Assembly: GCA_033763735.1 (NCBI GenBank)
Contig: JANRJY010000064.1
Coordinates: 16,192-80,191, forward strand
Length of the DNA: 64,000 nucleotides
From: JANRJY01 sp033763735
Lineage (GTDB): Bacteria; Bacteroidota; Bacteroidia; Cytophagales; UBA9547
Direction of reading: 5' to 3'
Positions 15,788-25,270 of this stretch are shown piece by piece. Each line of letters starts with the position of its first letter. The first letter of the stretch is position 1. Below the pieces are notes generated by a model. The model was not told where the DNA came from. It saw only the letters and a program-made list of their open reading frames with translations, and made no database searches. Both the position numbers and the translations under genes were made by a program.

Positions 15788-17911
15788 ATGAAATATCAAA
15801 AGAAAGCACAGTACAAATATGTATCATACTTATGGGATGATGCCAAAGTTGCGTCTTTAAACGGCAATGAAGTAGACCTTTTTATATATCGCTCCAATAT
15901 GTTGGGAGCCGATTTGCGACTTACCAACTATGCAGGAGGAAACACAAGCTGCAAAATTCAAGACATAGATCCAATGACTGGCAAAGAAGTGGAAGTGATG
16001 TGGGTTAAAGGATCGGGTGGAGATATTGGTACATTAAAAAAAGCAGGCTGTGCTTCATTATATGTGGAAAAACTGCATCAACTTAAAAATGTATACCGTG
16101 GCCTCGAGTTTGAAGATGAAATGGTGGAGAAATTCAATTATTGCTTGTTTAACCTTAAATCAGCTACTCCTTCCATTGACACCCCTTTACATGGATTGTT
16201 ACCTTTCAAACACATCGACCACTTACATCCTGATGCTTTAATAGCTATTGCCGCAGCCAAAGACGGTGAAAAAATAATGAAAGAAATATGGGGTGATACA
16301 ATGGTATGGATTCCATGGCAACGTCCGGGTTTTGATTTGGGCTTACAACTTGAGGCAGCTGTTAAGAAAAACCCAAACTTGAAAGGTCTAATTTTGGGCG
16401 GTCATGGTTTATTCACTTGGGGAGATACTGCGTATGAAAGTTATATCAATACTTTGAATACAATTGAAGAAGCCAGCGAGTACTTAGCAGCAAATTATGG
16501 TAAAAAACGCCCCGTTTTTGGTGGGCAAAAAAGCAAATCACTTGCACCTGAGGCACGTAAAGAACAAGCTTCACTTATAATCCCGACCTTAAGAGGACTT
16601 GCATCAAGTTATATAAGAATGGTGGGTCATTTTACAGATGATGAAAGAGTGCTTGAGTTTACTAATTCAAATGATTTATCAAAACTTGGTCCCATTGGAA
16701 CTAGTTGTCCTGATCATTTCCTTAGAACTAAAATTCGTCCCTTAATCCTTGATATTGCGCCTGATGCGGATGTTGATAGCCCAGAAATAGTCTCGAAAAT
16801 AGAAAAACAATTTGCAGAATATCGCGAAATGTACAAAGGTTATTACGACCGTTGCAAAAAACCAAATAGTCCTGCCATGCGTGACCCTAATCCGGTGGTA
16901 ATTTTATATCCGGGCGTGGGCATGTTTACTTTCTCCAAAGACAAGCAAACGGCCAGAGTATCAGCTGAATTCTATATCAACGCTATAAATGTAATGAAAG
17001 GTGCAGAAGCCGTAAGCGAGTACCAAGGCTTGCCTGAACAAGAAGCATTTGATATTGAATATTGGTTGCTTGAAGAAGCAAAATTGCAACGTATGCCTAA
17101 AGAAAAACCACTTTCACGCAAAGTAGCCATCGTTACTGGTTCCGGTGGTGGTATCGGGAAAGCTATTGCTAAAAAATTAGTAGAAGAAGGTGCTTGCGTA
17201 GTACTTACCGACCTCAATGCAGAGTGGTTAAAAGATGCTAAAGAAGAATTTGTAAAAACATTTAATAAAGATATTGTAGCAGATACATTACTTGATGTAA
17301 CTAAATCAGATTCTATTGCAGGCGCATTTAAAGTTGCAGCTTTAGCATTTGGAGGTGTGGATATTATTGTGAACTGCGCAGGACTTGCCATTTCAAAATC
17401 AATTGAAGCAACCGAAGAAAAGGATTGGAATCTTCTTTATGATGTATTGGTTAAAGGACAGTTTTTGGTCAGTAAAGAAGGTGTTGCCATTCTACGCAAA
17501 CAAAAATTCGGAGGAGATATCATCAACATTGCTTCTAAAAACGGATTGGTATCAGGACCTAATAATTTAGGATATGGATCAGCCAAAGCAGCTCAAATAC
17601 ATGGCTCCCGATTGATGGCCGCAGAGTTAGGCAAAGACAAAATTCGTGTAAATGTGGTTAATCCGGATGCAGTAATTGGTGGAAGTAAAATATGGGAAAC
17701 CACCGGTTGGGCTGAAGGTAGGGCCAAAGCTTATGGAATAAAAGTTGAAGAGCTTCCTGCATTCTATGCTTCACGTTCACTTATGAATGAAATCGTGTAT
17801 GCTGAAGATATTGCCAATGGCGTATTTGCATTCGTTGGAGGTCATTTATCAAAATCTACAGGAAATATAATAAATGTAGATGGCGGTGTAGCTGCTAGTT
17901 TCGTGAGATAA
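15788..17911 (+). CDS. Bifunctional rhamnulose-1-phosphate aldolase / short-chain alcohol dehydrogenase
   Basis: The fusion protein has 707 residues. Residues ~20-400 are a class II aldolase (adducin-like) domain with GGNTSCKI, the metal His pair in DHLHPDALIA and GGHGLFTWG. Residues ~443-705 are an NAD-binding SDR domain with TGSGGGIGK, NCAG and the catalytic GYGSAK. Such fusions act in L-rhamnose catabolism: the aldolase yields dihydroxyacetone phosphate and lactaldehyde, which the dehydrogenase oxidises or reduces. I start at ATG 15788 (MKYQKKAQYKYVSYLWDDAK), where family similarity begins. The upstream extension contains the operator and has non-coding composition. The isomerase, kinase and transporter are not in the window. 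Confidence 0.93.
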   Translation: MKYQKKAQYKYVSYLWDDAKVASLNGNEVDLFIYRSNMLGADLRLTNYAGGNTSCKIQDIDPMTGKEVEVMWVKGSGGDIGTLKKAGCASLYVEKLHQLKNVYRGLEFEDEMVEKFNYCLFNLKSATPSIDTPLHGLLPFKHIDHLHPDALIAIAAAKDGEKIMKEIWGDTMVWIPWQRPGFDLGLQLEAAVKKNPNLKGLILGGHGLFTWGDTAYESYINTLNTIEEASEYLAANYGKKRPVFGGQKSKSLAPEARKEQASLIIPTLRGLASSYIRMVGHFTDDERVLEFTNSNDLSKLGPIGTSCPDHFLRTKIRPLILDIAPDADVDSPEIVSKIEKQFAEYREMYKGYYDRCKKPNSPAMRDPNPVVILYPGVGMFTFSKDKQTARVSAEFYINAINVMKGAEAVSEYQGLPEQEAFDIEYWLLEEAKLQRMPKEKPLSRKVAIVTGSGGGIGKAIAKKLVEEGACVVLTDLNAEWLKDAKEEFVKTFNKDIVADTLLDVTKSDSIAGAFKVAALAFGGVDIIVNCAGLAISKSIEATEEKDWNLLYDVLVKGQFLVSKEGVAILRKQKFGGDIINIASKNGLVSGPNNLGYGSAKAAQIHGSRLMAAELGKDKIRVNVVNPDAVIGGSKIWETTGWAEGRAKAYGIKVEELPAFYASRSLMNEIVYAEDIANGVFAFVGGHLSKSTGNIINVDGGVAASFVR

Positions 17912-17933
17912 TTGTTCTTTTTATTATAAAATT

Positions 17934-17967
17934 AAAAGCCATCTTTGAACCAAAGATGGCTTTTTTT
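17934..17967 (+). terminator. Rho-independent terminator after the aldolase/dehydrogenase gene
   Basis: AAAAGCCATCTTTG and CAAAGATGGCTTTT pair perfectly around a three-base loop and run into seven or more T residues. This ends the transcript cleanly and separates it from the next SDR gene. Confidence 0.93.
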
Positions 17968-17996
17968 GTTTTAATTTAAACTTTATACCTAACAAC

Positions 17997-18917
17997 ATGC
18001 AAACAATCATTGGAGCAGGAGGCGCAGTAGGCACTGAACTTGCCAAATCACTTTTGAGTTATACCTCTGATATACGTTTGGTAAGTCGTAATCCCAAAAA
18101 AGTGAATCCATCAGATCAACTTTTCCCTGCTGATGTGACCAATAGAGAACAAATATTCAAAGCCGTTGAAGGTTCTGAAATTGTGTATGTAACCGTTGGT
18201 TTTGATTATAATATTAAAGTATGGCGTAGTACTTGGCCTCCTTTAATGCGCAATGTAATTGATGCATGCAAACAATTTAAAGCCAAACTGGTATTTTTCG
18301 ATAACATCTATCTATATGATCCTAAGTCTGTGGGTCATTTAACAGAAAATAACCCAATTAATCCAAGTAGCAATAAAGGGAAAGTAAGGGCCGAAATTGC
18401 GAATATGTTAACAGATGAGATTAAAGCGGGAAACATAACTGCATTAATTGCCCGTGCCCCTGATTTTTATGGCCCTTTCAATACAAAAAGTGTTTTAGTT
18501 GAAACCGTATATAAGCCATTTTCCACAGGTAAGCCCGCCAATTGGTTTGGGTCTATTGATAAAATTCACACATTTATTTACACGCCTGATGCAGGAAAGG
18601 CAACTGCAATTTTAGGAAACACCCCAGATGCCTACAATCAGGTGTGGCATTTGCCATGCGATAATCGCAAACTTACAGGCAAACAATTTATTGAAATGTT
18701 TGCCAAAGAAATGAACAAACCTGTCAAAATTCAAGTGTTGCCAAAGTGGATGTGCAGTATTATAGGCTTATTTGTTCCTATAATGAAAGAGTTCCCCGAA
18801 ATGTATTATCAATACGAAAATGATTACTACTTTGATTGCAGCAAATTTCAAGAAAAGTTCAATTTTAAAGTAATGCCTTATGAAGAAGGCGTAAAAATGA
18901 CCGTTCAAAACCAATAA
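17997..18917 (+). CDS. NAD(P)-binding extended/atypical SDR epimerase-like protein
   Basis: The 306-residue protein starts directly with the Rossmann motif IIGAGGAVGTELAK (residues 4-17). RLVSRNP, ADVTN and the SEIVYVTVGF strand follow, as in NAD-dependent epimerase/dehydratase family proteins. The usual YxxxK site is not obvious (NIYLYDPKS is the nearest), so it may be an atypical SDR with altered chemistry. The substrate is unknown. A terminator precedes it, so it is transcribed separately from the rhamnose gene. Confidence 0.8.
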   Translation: MQTIIGAGGAVGTELAKSLLSYTSDIRLVSRNPKKVNPSDQLFPADVTNREQIFKAVEGSEIVYVTVGFDYNIKVWRSTWPPLMRNVIDACKQFKAKLVFFDNIYLYDPKSVGHLTENNPINPSSNKGKVRAEIANMLTDEIKAGNITALIARAPDFYGPFNTKSVLVETVYKPFSTGKPANWFGSIDKIHTFIYTPDAGKATAILGNTPDAYNQVWHLPCDNRKLTGKQFIEMFAKEMNKPVKIQVLPKWMCSIIGLFVPIMKEFPEMYYQYENDYYFDCSKFQEKFNFKVMPYEEGVKMTVQNQ

Positions 18918-18986
18918 TAAAAAGTAGGTTGTTGATAATTTATACATTTTTTTATTAAAATTTATCTCATTATCAGCCCAAAAGTG

Positions 18987-19616
18987 ATGAAAGTACTTTT
19001 TGTGATTCTAGTTAATTTAACATTTTGTAGTGCACAATTTCGTACTTTTTATTACCCAAATCAAAAACTAAAAGCAGAGGGCACTTTTTCAATTAAGGAT
19101 AGTACTAAACAAGGTCCTTGGCGCTTTTATTATCCAAATGGCAAATTGAATGCGGAAGGCGCGTATTTCAACAACAAAATGCATGGGGAATGGCGTTATT
19201 TTCACTATTTAAATAATGTGCTTGAAAAATCAGAATTCTGGAAGGATGGAATTCAAGAAGGACCGTACAAAGAATTTTATCCGAATGGGAAATTACATAA
19301 ATCTACTTTTTTCAAAAGCGGTTTGTATCAAGGAACTTGGGAAAGTTATCACGAAAATGGAAAGACCAAAAACAAAGGTAAATATATCTTAGGTCTGCCG
19401 GATAGTGTTTGGTTGAATTATAATGACAAAGGTATATTATTAGAAGAATCAGCCTATTCAAATGGAGTTTTAAATGGATATGCCCGATTTTATAATGAAA
19501 ATGGCGAAATAATATCAGAAGGAAATTTTGTAAGTGGCAATAAATCAGGCGAATGGCTCAACTACCAGTACAAGAAAAAAGGAAAAGTTAAAATTATTAA
19601 AGAGACATTCAAGTGA
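18987..19616 (+). CDS. Exported MORN-repeat (YwqK-like) protein
   Basis: The protein has 209 residues with a short signal peptide (MKVLFVILVNLTFCSA). At least six repeats of about 23 residues follow, of the form FYYPNGKLNAEGAYFNNKMHG, the bacterial MORN_2 pattern seen in YwqK-like proteins. These repeats make a beta-hairpin ladder and may bind other proteins or lipid. The ATG at 18987 is preferred over the adjoining GTG. It precedes the ion-channel gene by only five bases, so the two are co-transcribed and might be partners, which is inference. Confidence 0.82.
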   Translation: MKVLFVILVNLTFCSAQFRTFYYPNQKLKAEGTFSIKDSTKQGPWRFYYPNGKLNAEGAYFNNKMHGEWRYFHYLNNVLEKSEFWKDGIQEGPYKEFYPNGKLHKSTFFKSGLYQGTWESYHENGKTKNKGKYILGLPDSVWLNYNDKGILLEESAYSNGVLNGYARFYNENGEIISEGNFVSGNKSGEWLNYQYKKKGKVKIIKETFK

Positions 19617-19621
19617 CTTCT

Positions 19622-20623
19622 ATGAAATATCTAATTTTAATAGTCTGTGTTATTTTTATTGGCTTTTCACATGCTGAAAAATCAAAAGACATTCAAAAAA
19701 CAGTAACTACCGGAATATATGTAACTTCTATTTATGACCTGAATCTGGAGCAACATTACTTTGGAGTAGAATTTTGGCAATGGTTCGTTTACCGTAAAGA
19801 ATATAAAAACAAATATAATTATAACCCTATTAATAGTGTTCATTTGCTGGATGTATATAATTCAGAATACAATGAGGAATATCTGAAAATAGATACGAGC
19901 TTAAAAAACGACATATATGTACTTCGCAAGATATCAGCTAAAGTACGCAACGACTTTGATGTAAACGACTTTCCTTTTGACAAACAAGTACTTAAACTAC
20001 GTTTTGAAGATGCCGAAAGTGAATTAAAGAAGTTGAAATTCAATATTGAAGAAACGGCCTTTTCCAAACCGGGAATCGACACAGACATCAAAATTGATGG
20101 AATCATTATCAAATCGGAGTTTAACACCGCTCATGAAACACATCAATATCAAAATAACTTTGGGAATCCTAAAAACCTGCAAAACAAAGACGTTTTTGAC
20201 CGTATTGTAGCTACTATTAATATTCGCAGAGAGGTAGGTTTTCTTTTTTTAAAATTATTTACGGGTTTATATGTAAGCTTACTTATTTCATTATTATCAT
20301 TTTTAATAAGTCCTCGTGATATTAATACTCGTTTCTCGTTGCCGGTTGGAGGTTTATTTGCGGCTGTCAGTAACAAATATTTTGTTGATGGATTATTACC
20401 TAAGGTTAATTCTATGACATTTTCTGATTTAATTCATTCCTTCACATTTGTAAGTATCTTTTTAATCATATTCAGTTCAGTAATTAATATATATTTTCTA
20501 CCCTCAGAACCAGTTCATGAAAAATATAAAATCCGACCTAATGACTTAAAGGCATTTATTATAATCTTGTCTTTTTATATAATTGTTAATTTATTTTTTA
20601 TTCTAAAAGCAATACTTGGATAA
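19622..20623 (+). CDS. Prokaryotic pentameric ligand-gated ion channel homologue (Cys-loop-receptor superfamily)
   Basis: The 333-residue protein has a signal peptide (1-18). An extracellular beta-sandwich domain of about 25-203 follows, with YVTSIYDLNLEQHYFGVEFW and the Pro-loop FDVNDFPFDKQVLKLRFED (FPFD at 117-120). Four transmembrane segments follow at about 206-229, 236-258, 268-293 and 309-331. This is the order of GLIC/ELIC-type channels. The channel-lining M2 region (INTRFSLPVGGLFAAVSNKY) has no acidic residue at its inner end but has Arg232 and Arg237 nearby, so ion selectivity may differ from GLIC. ATG 19622 is chosen over a GTG overlapping the previous stop. Confidence 0.85.
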   Translation: MKYLILIVCVIFIGFSHAEKSKDIQKTVTTGIYVTSIYDLNLEQHYFGVEFWQWFVYRKEYKNKYNYNPINSVHLLDVYNSEYNEEYLKIDTSLKNDIYVLRKISAKVRNDFDVNDFPFDKQVLKLRFEDAESELKKLKFNIEETAFSKPGIDTDIKIDGIIIKSEFNTAHETHQYQNNFGNPKNLQNKDVFDRIVATINIRREVGFLFLKLFTGLYVSLLISLLSFLISPRDINTRFSLPVGGLFAAVSNKYFVDGLLPKVNSMTFSDLIHSFTFVSIFLIIFSSVINIYFLPSEPVHEKYKIRPNDLKAFIIILSFYIIVNLFFILKAILG

Positions 20624-20666
20624 TTAATAGCAATAATTTCATTATCATTCTTTTTCAAATAATTTA

Positions 20667-20674
20667 TACATTTG
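20667..20674 (+). promoter_or_regulatory. -7 promoter box of the MarR gene, leaderless spacing
   Basis: TACATTTG, an exact TAnnTTTG match, ends three bases before the ATG at 20678. The expected start of transcription falls on the start codon. Confidence 0.45.
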
Positions 20675-20677
20675 AGC

Positions 20678-21127
20678 ATGAAAATTGAAGAAGAAATAAA
20701 ACAGAAAAAATTTAACTCTGAATATCAAAAAGTTATCATAAATATTCTTTATACAGCCAGTTGGCTATCATTAAGTAACAACAAGTTTTTAAAGCAATTT
20801 GGTATTTCTCAAGAACAATACAATGTTCTACGTATTCTAAGAGGGCAGAATGGTCAACCCTCGTCAGTGCATTTGATTTGTGATCGAATGATTGATAAAG
20901 CATCCAACGCATCAAGAATAGTTGAAAAACTTAGAATGAAAGAGTATGTAACCCGAATGGAATCGACTACCGATCGCAGACAAGTAGATATTTATATTAC
21001 AGAAAAAGGGCTACATCTTTTGAAAGAAGCAGATTTAGAACTTGAAAATTTTGAAAACAATTTAAAAACTCTTTCAAAGAAAGAGGCAGAACAATTGAAT
21101 TTACTTTTGGACAAATTGCGTGGATAA
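20678..21127 (+). CDS. MarR family transcriptional regulator
   Basis: The 149-residue protein has a MarR-type winged helix: EQYNVLRILRG, then IDKASNASRIVEKLRMKEYVTRMES and the wing TTDRRQVDIYITEKG. It probably binds DNA as a dimer and responds to a small ligand. I start at ATG 20678; an upstream TTG would overlap the promoter box. It lies 26 bases before the nucleotide-sugar dehydrogenase gene, so it may control capsule or envelope genes, or only itself. Confidence 0.92.
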   Translation: MKIEEEIKQKKFNSEYQKVIINILYTASWLSLSNNKFLKQFGISQEQYNVLRILRGQNGQPSSVHLICDRMIDKASNASRIVEKLRMKEYVTRMESTTDRRQVDIYITEKGLHLLKEADLELENFENNLKTLSKKEAEQLNLLLDKLRG

Positions 21128-21153
21128 GCTACTTTCGCATTTGTTTTTATTAA

Positions 21154-22446
21154 ATGGAAGTTAGGAGAATTATTAGCAAGGAAGAATCCATTGCCGTAAT
21201 AGGTTTAGGATATGTAGGGTTACCGGTAGCTTTAGAATTTGCAAAAAAAGTAAAAGTAATTGGCTATGATGTTAACAAAGAGCGAATTATATCTCTCCAA
21301 AACCAAATTGATCCTTCAGGTGAACAAGATCTTGATCAATTCTCAAATACAGATATTGTTTTTTCTTATGACTCTGAATCTATCAAAAACGCATCTTTTT
21401 ATATAATTGCAGTACCTACTCCCATTGATGAATACAATCAACCTAATTTAGGCCCCTTATTATCAGCCACAAATACGGTAGCATTGTCTTTAAAAAAGGG
21501 AGACTATGTAATATTTGAATCTACTGTTTATCCAGGTTGCACTGAAGAAAAATGTGTTCCAATACTTGAAAATGTATCGGGTTTGGAATTTAATAAGGAC
21601 TTCAAAGTTGGATATTCACCTGAAAGAATCAATCCGGGTGACAAAGAACATACAATCAGAAATGTAATCAAAGTTGTATCAGGAAGTGATAGTGAGAGTT
21701 CAGATGCAATTGCTCAAATTTATAGTCTCATTGTTCAAGCAGGCGTACATAAAGCATCCTCAATAAAAGTGGCCGAAGCTGCAAAAGTTATTGAAAATAC
21801 GCAACGCGATTTGAATATTGCTTTAATGAATGAACTATCAATGATTTTTGAAAAATTAGGTATCAATACTTATGAAGTATTAGAAGCTGCCGGAACAAAA
21901 TGGAATTTTTTAAAATTTACACCCGGTTTAGTGGGTGGTCATTGTATTGGTGTGGATCCTTATTATTTAACTTTCAAAGCCAATCATATGGGTCACTTTC
22001 CTAAAGTGATTCTTAGTGGGCGCGAAATCAATGATAGCATGGGACCCTATGTTGCCAAAAAAGCAATTCAATTAATGATTTCTCAAAAAAAAGATATCCT
22101 GAATTCTAATTTACTGGTGATGGGTGCAACTTTTAAAGAGAATGTAAAAGATATTCGCAATTCTAAAGTTGTAGATATGATTAAAGAGTTGAATTCCTTT
22201 CATTTAAATGTGGATATATACGATCCTTTTGCTTCAACTTATGAATTTGAAGAAGAATATGGTATGCATTTGATTAATAAAATCGAAAAAAGATATGACG
22301 CTATTATTCTTGCAGTTCCACACAAATCTTTTAAAACTTTAGATGAAAATTACTTTTTAAGTATAAGTACAGAAAGAGCTATTTTTATTGATATTAAAGG
22401 CACATTCAAACAAACGATTAAAAAATTAGTTTACTGGAGTCTTTAA
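21154..22446 (+). CDS. UDP-sugar 6-dehydrogenase (TviB/WbpA-type nucleotide sugar dehydrogenase)
   Basis: The 430-residue enzyme oxidises C6 of a UDP-HexNAc sugar with two NAD+. The N-terminal Rossmann motif is VIGLGYVGLPVALEFAKK. The middle domain has KVAEAAKVIENTQRDLNIAL, and the catalytic Cys is in GGHCIGVDPYYL. MGATFKENVKDIRNSKV marks the C-terminal domain. These features fit the Vi-antigen/TviB branch rather than UDP-glucose dehydrogenase. It supplies a uronic acid sugar for capsule or O-antigen. No glycan cluster is adjacent. Its 3' end overlaps the convergent kinase gene by 21 bases. Confidence 0.93.
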   Translation: MEVRRIISKEESIAVIGLGYVGLPVALEFAKKVKVIGYDVNKERIISLQNQIDPSGEQDLDQFSNTDIVFSYDSESIKNASFYIIAVPTPIDEYNQPNLGPLLSATNTVALSLKKGDYVIFESTVYPGCTEEKCVPILENVSGLEFNKDFKVGYSPERINPGDKEHTIRNVIKVVSGSDSESSDAIAQIYSLIVQAGVHKASSIKVAEAAKVIENTQRDLNIALMNELSMIFEKLGINTYEVLEAAGTKWNFLKFTPGLVGGHCIGVDPYYLTFKANHMGHFPKVILSGREINDSMGPYVAKKAIQLMISQKKDILNSNLLVMGATFKENVKDIRNSKVVDMIKELNSFHLNVDIYDPFASTYEFEEEYGMHLINKIEKRYDAIILAVPHKSFKTLDENYFLSISTERAIFIDIKGTFKQTIKKLVYWSL

Positions 22447-24567
22447 CATTTGATCACTTAGTGATTTTGAAAGTTTTTCGCGAACCACTGGAATCACTAA
22501 TTCAAAAATAGTCTTTCCTTTTTCACTCGAAATTAAAGTGACATCCCCATTCAATTTTTTTGCACATATTTTTACAATATATAATCCTAATCCAGAGCCA
22601 CTTGAGTATTCTGAACCTCTAAAAAACATGTCAAATATCTTTTCTTTAATTGTATCAGCTATCCCTTCGCCATTATCTTCTATTCTTATAATATAATTAG
22701 TTTCATCCTGTACAACGGTAATATTACAATATGGTTGTATTCCGCTATTATTGTCACGGAATCGAATGGCATTGTCTATCATGTTTTGCAAAATTAGTTG
22801 CATTAAAAAATAATCGGAATACACATCTTCATCTAAAGGGAAATTAAATTTAACAACCACTTTTGAAGTATCTTGATTATTTAACAAAAGAGCCAAAACG
22901 CTATTTTTTAATGATTGCCAGGTGAAATGTGTCAGTTTCACATGATTATTTTTCAAATCATTCACACTTAATATTCTGTTCAGAGTGAATTGTGTATTTT
23001 TCGAATATTTATCCAAAATCTGCAAATACTCTTGACATTTTTGAAAATCTTTTTCCATTAGAGCAATATTGCAAAGCCCCATAATGGTAGAAATAGGTCC
23101 TCTGATATCATGTGCAGCCCTGTAAATAAAGGAGTCCAATTCATAATTCAAATTCAATAAATCTCTATATGCTTTTTGAAGCTTTTTAGTCCGCTCTCTC
23201 ACTTTCCTTTCCAACTCCAGATTGATTTGCTCAATGGTATCTTTCTGTTGTTTCAATTCCTCGGTTCGTTGATTGATTTTATCTTCCAACTCCTGATTTT
23301 TTTCTTCAATTAGTATTTGTTTTTCATGTTCTCTTAATCTTTGTTGTTCAACAAGGTCATTTTCAGACACTTTTATCCTACTTGCCAATCCAAGTGAAAA
23401 CAGACTCATATTAAAAATAGAAGCTCCTTGTAAAATAAATTCAATAAACTTAGTTGATTGATTGTGAGGAATTAATGATCCCAAATAGGCCACATAAATC
23501 AATGTAGAAAAAATTAGTATAATATTACCAGCCAGAAAAAATTTAGCAGGCAGATAGTTTTTACGCATGACTAAATATGAACAAACAATTAATGCTATGC
23601 AGCCTACTGCTGCTTGTAATAATATAATTTGACGTCCTAACCACCAATTGTTACTGGCAAAAAATGCATAATCAAGTAACATCAATAATATGCATATCAT
23701 AATTAGTTTATCCCATTTGGGAAGAAATTTGTTAGTATTCAAATATATCCTACTGAATACCATGTACATAACAATTAAAATTGGACCGAATAATATTCTT
23801 AGGTATCTGTCGTACAATTGATAATTATTCATAAAAAGTTCTGAAGCAAACCCATCTGTGAAGAGATTAAAACAAAAAAACAAGAATAAAAACGTAGTAT
23901 AGGCACGGTAACCTCTACTATGGACTGTAAATGACAAAACGAGGTTATAAAAAAACATGGCCAGTATTGCACCATAAAAAAATATGTTTAGATATTTGCT
24001 AGTTGTATTATAAGATTCAAAATCACTTTGGGAATAGATCTTAAATGATTCCAGTTGGTAATTAAAAAATTGTTTACTAAAATCCGATTTATTCTTAATA
24101 TTTAAGTAAATCTCTTTGTCGGTATTCGAATCAATATGTAATAGAATACTTTCAGTACGGCTGGACATTTTGTTTTCCTTTGAAAAGGGTAGATTTGTTC
24201 CTGCAATTCCAACTAACTTTTTAGCTTCTTTTGAATTGTCATAAACCAAAATGTCATCGTGGGTATCTCCAAAAGTTAACACCCAATTTTCATTATTGGT
24301 TTGATTACTGAATTTTAATCTTAACCACCATTCTGATTTGTCAAAGTCCTTAAATGAACTTAATGACTCATAACCAACTCTGTCAAGCAAACTCAAATTA
24401 TTGGAAACATTTGCGTTATTTGGGATTATTGCTACTTGAGCATAACTCCTAAAATCTATGACAGATGAATCTGATTTCAGTTTTATAGTTAAATCTCCTG
24501 CCTTCAAATTAGAATTACTAAAAAGAAAAGCATAAAAAATAATAATGATAAAAATAATTCGTTTCAT
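22426..24567 (-). CDS. 7TMR-DISM sensor histidine kinase
   Basis: The 713-residue protein has a signal peptide (1-23) and a periplasmic 7TMR-DISMED2 beta-sandwich (about 30-170, with WWLRLKFSNQT). A seven-helix membrane domain (about 192-395), a long coiled coil (about 405-470) and HisKA with His486 in RAAHDIRGPIS follow. The HATPase boxes are NMIDNAIRFRDN, EDNGEGIA and GSGLGLYIV. The extracellular domain probably binds a carbohydrate or similar ligand. No response regulator is adjacent. It converges on and overlaps the dehydrogenase gene. Confidence 0.93.
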   Translation of the reverse strand: MKRIIFIIIIFYAFLFSNSNLKAGDLTIKLKSDSSVIDFRSYAQVAIIPNNANVSNNLSLLDRVGYESLSSFKDFDKSEWWLRLKFSNQTNNENWVLTFGDTHDDILVYDNSKEAKKLVGIAGTNLPFSKENKMSSRTESILLHIDSNTDKEIYLNIKNKSDFSKQFFNYQLESFKIYSQSDFESYNTTSKYLNIFFYGAILAMFFYNLVLSFTVHSRGYRAYTTFLFLFFCFNLFTDGFASELFMNNYQLYDRYLRILFGPILIVMYMVFSRIYLNTNKFLPKWDKLIMICILLMLLDYAFFASNNWWLGRQIILLQAAVGCIALIVCSYLVMRKNYLPAKFFLAGNIILIFSTLIYVAYLGSLIPHNQSTKFIEFILQGASIFNMSLFSLGLASRIKVSENDLVEQQRLREHEKQILIEEKNQELEDKINQRTEELKQQKDTIEQINLELERKVRERTKKLQKAYRDLLNLNYELDSFIYRAAHDIRGPISTIMGLCNIALMEKDFQKCQEYLQILDKYSKNTQFTLNRILSVNDLKNNHVKLTHFTWQSLKNSVLALLLNNQDTSKVVVKFNFPLDEDVYSDYFLMQLILQNMIDNAIRFRDNNSGIQPYCNITVVQDETNYIIRIEDNGEGIADTIKEKIFDMFFRGSEYSSGSGLGLYIVKICAKKLNGDVTLISSEKGKTIFELVIPVVREKLSKSLSDQMLKTPVN

Positions 24568-24936
24568 TCCTGTAAAATTGAGGGTTTTAAATGTTAATTA
24601 AAACTTCATTTAATATCAATTCATACATATAAGCTTCTATTGAAATTTTAATATATTTTATTGGTATAGTTATATTTTATCTGTAAATCAATTAGTTAAG
24701 TTAAAAACAACATGGATGCTCACGTTGATTTTTGAAAAAGGTTTCAGCAAAAGGGGTTTAAATTGTATAGATTTGAACAAATAATATTACGTAAGAAAAT
24801 AAAAAAGCACTAAAAAAGGCGAAAATTTGAATAAAAAAGGCATTTATTAAGTCAATTTACAAGTTAAATATGTAAAACGATATTATTATTTGTTTTGACG
24901 AATAAATGCCTTGATTTACAGAATTAGAAAATAATG
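24568..24936. other. 369-base intergenic region between hpf and the 7TMR-DISM kinase
   Basis: This AT-rich region holds the probable terminator of hpf at 24833-24912 and the upstream region of the kinase gene. I looked for the tRNA genes often found beside hpf in this phylum and saw none. Confidence 0.55.
24833..24912 (-). terminator. Probable long-loop terminator of the xerC-hpf operon
   Basis: AAGGCATTTATT (24837-24848) and AATAAATGCCTT (24901-24912) are perfect 12-base complements with a 52-base loop. Read on the minus strand, the hairpin runs into TTTTTT. The long loop makes it less certain than the others. Confidence 0.5.
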
Positions 24937-25236
24937 TTAAACTTTTGCTAATTTCTCCTTATGTTTTTTTAATTGTGACTTTAAAGCTTCAACAGCTTCA
25001 TCAATAGCTGCTTCAAAAGTTTTAGATCTTTCTTTAACAAAAAGCTGACTTCCAGGAATATGAACTTTGCATTCTATCACTTTATTTTCCTGATGGATGT
25101 CCTTATCAACTCTCAGAATCACATCTCCATCAATTATTTTATCATGAAATGTCTCGAGTTTTTCCATTTTCTTTTTAATTAACTCAAGAAGTTTTGAATC
25201 GGCATCAAAATGGAGTGATTGAATTTGAAGTTTCAT
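24937..25236 (-). CDS. hpf: Ribosome hibernation promoting factor (short HPF/RaiA type)
   Basis: The 99-residue protein binds the small ribosomal subunit and stabilises inactive ribosomes in stationary phase. It starts MKLQIQSLHFDADSKLLELI and shows the beta-alpha-beta-beta-beta-alpha layout, with a basic C-terminal helix (ALKSQLKKHKEKLAKV). It is the short form without the C-terminal dimerisation domain. It follows xerC by 34 bases, which is usual in Bacteroidota. Confidence 0.93.
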   Translation of the reverse strand: MKLQIQSLHFDADSKLLELIKKKMEKLETFHDKIIDGDVILRVDKDIHQENKVIECKVHIPGSQLFVKERSKTFEAAIDEAVEALKSQLKKHKEKLAKV

Positions 25237-25270
25237 GATAATACAATTTAAAGGTTGAACATATTAATTA

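Noticed and set aside
16972..17391. 139-codon frame opposite the aldolase/dehydrogenase gene
   Set aside because: It lies entirely antisense to a conserved SDR domain and has no recognisable features.
24568..24936. tRNA genes next to hpf
   Set aside because: I looked for cloverleaf features such as GGTTCGANTCC-like T-arms and CCA ends and saw none.
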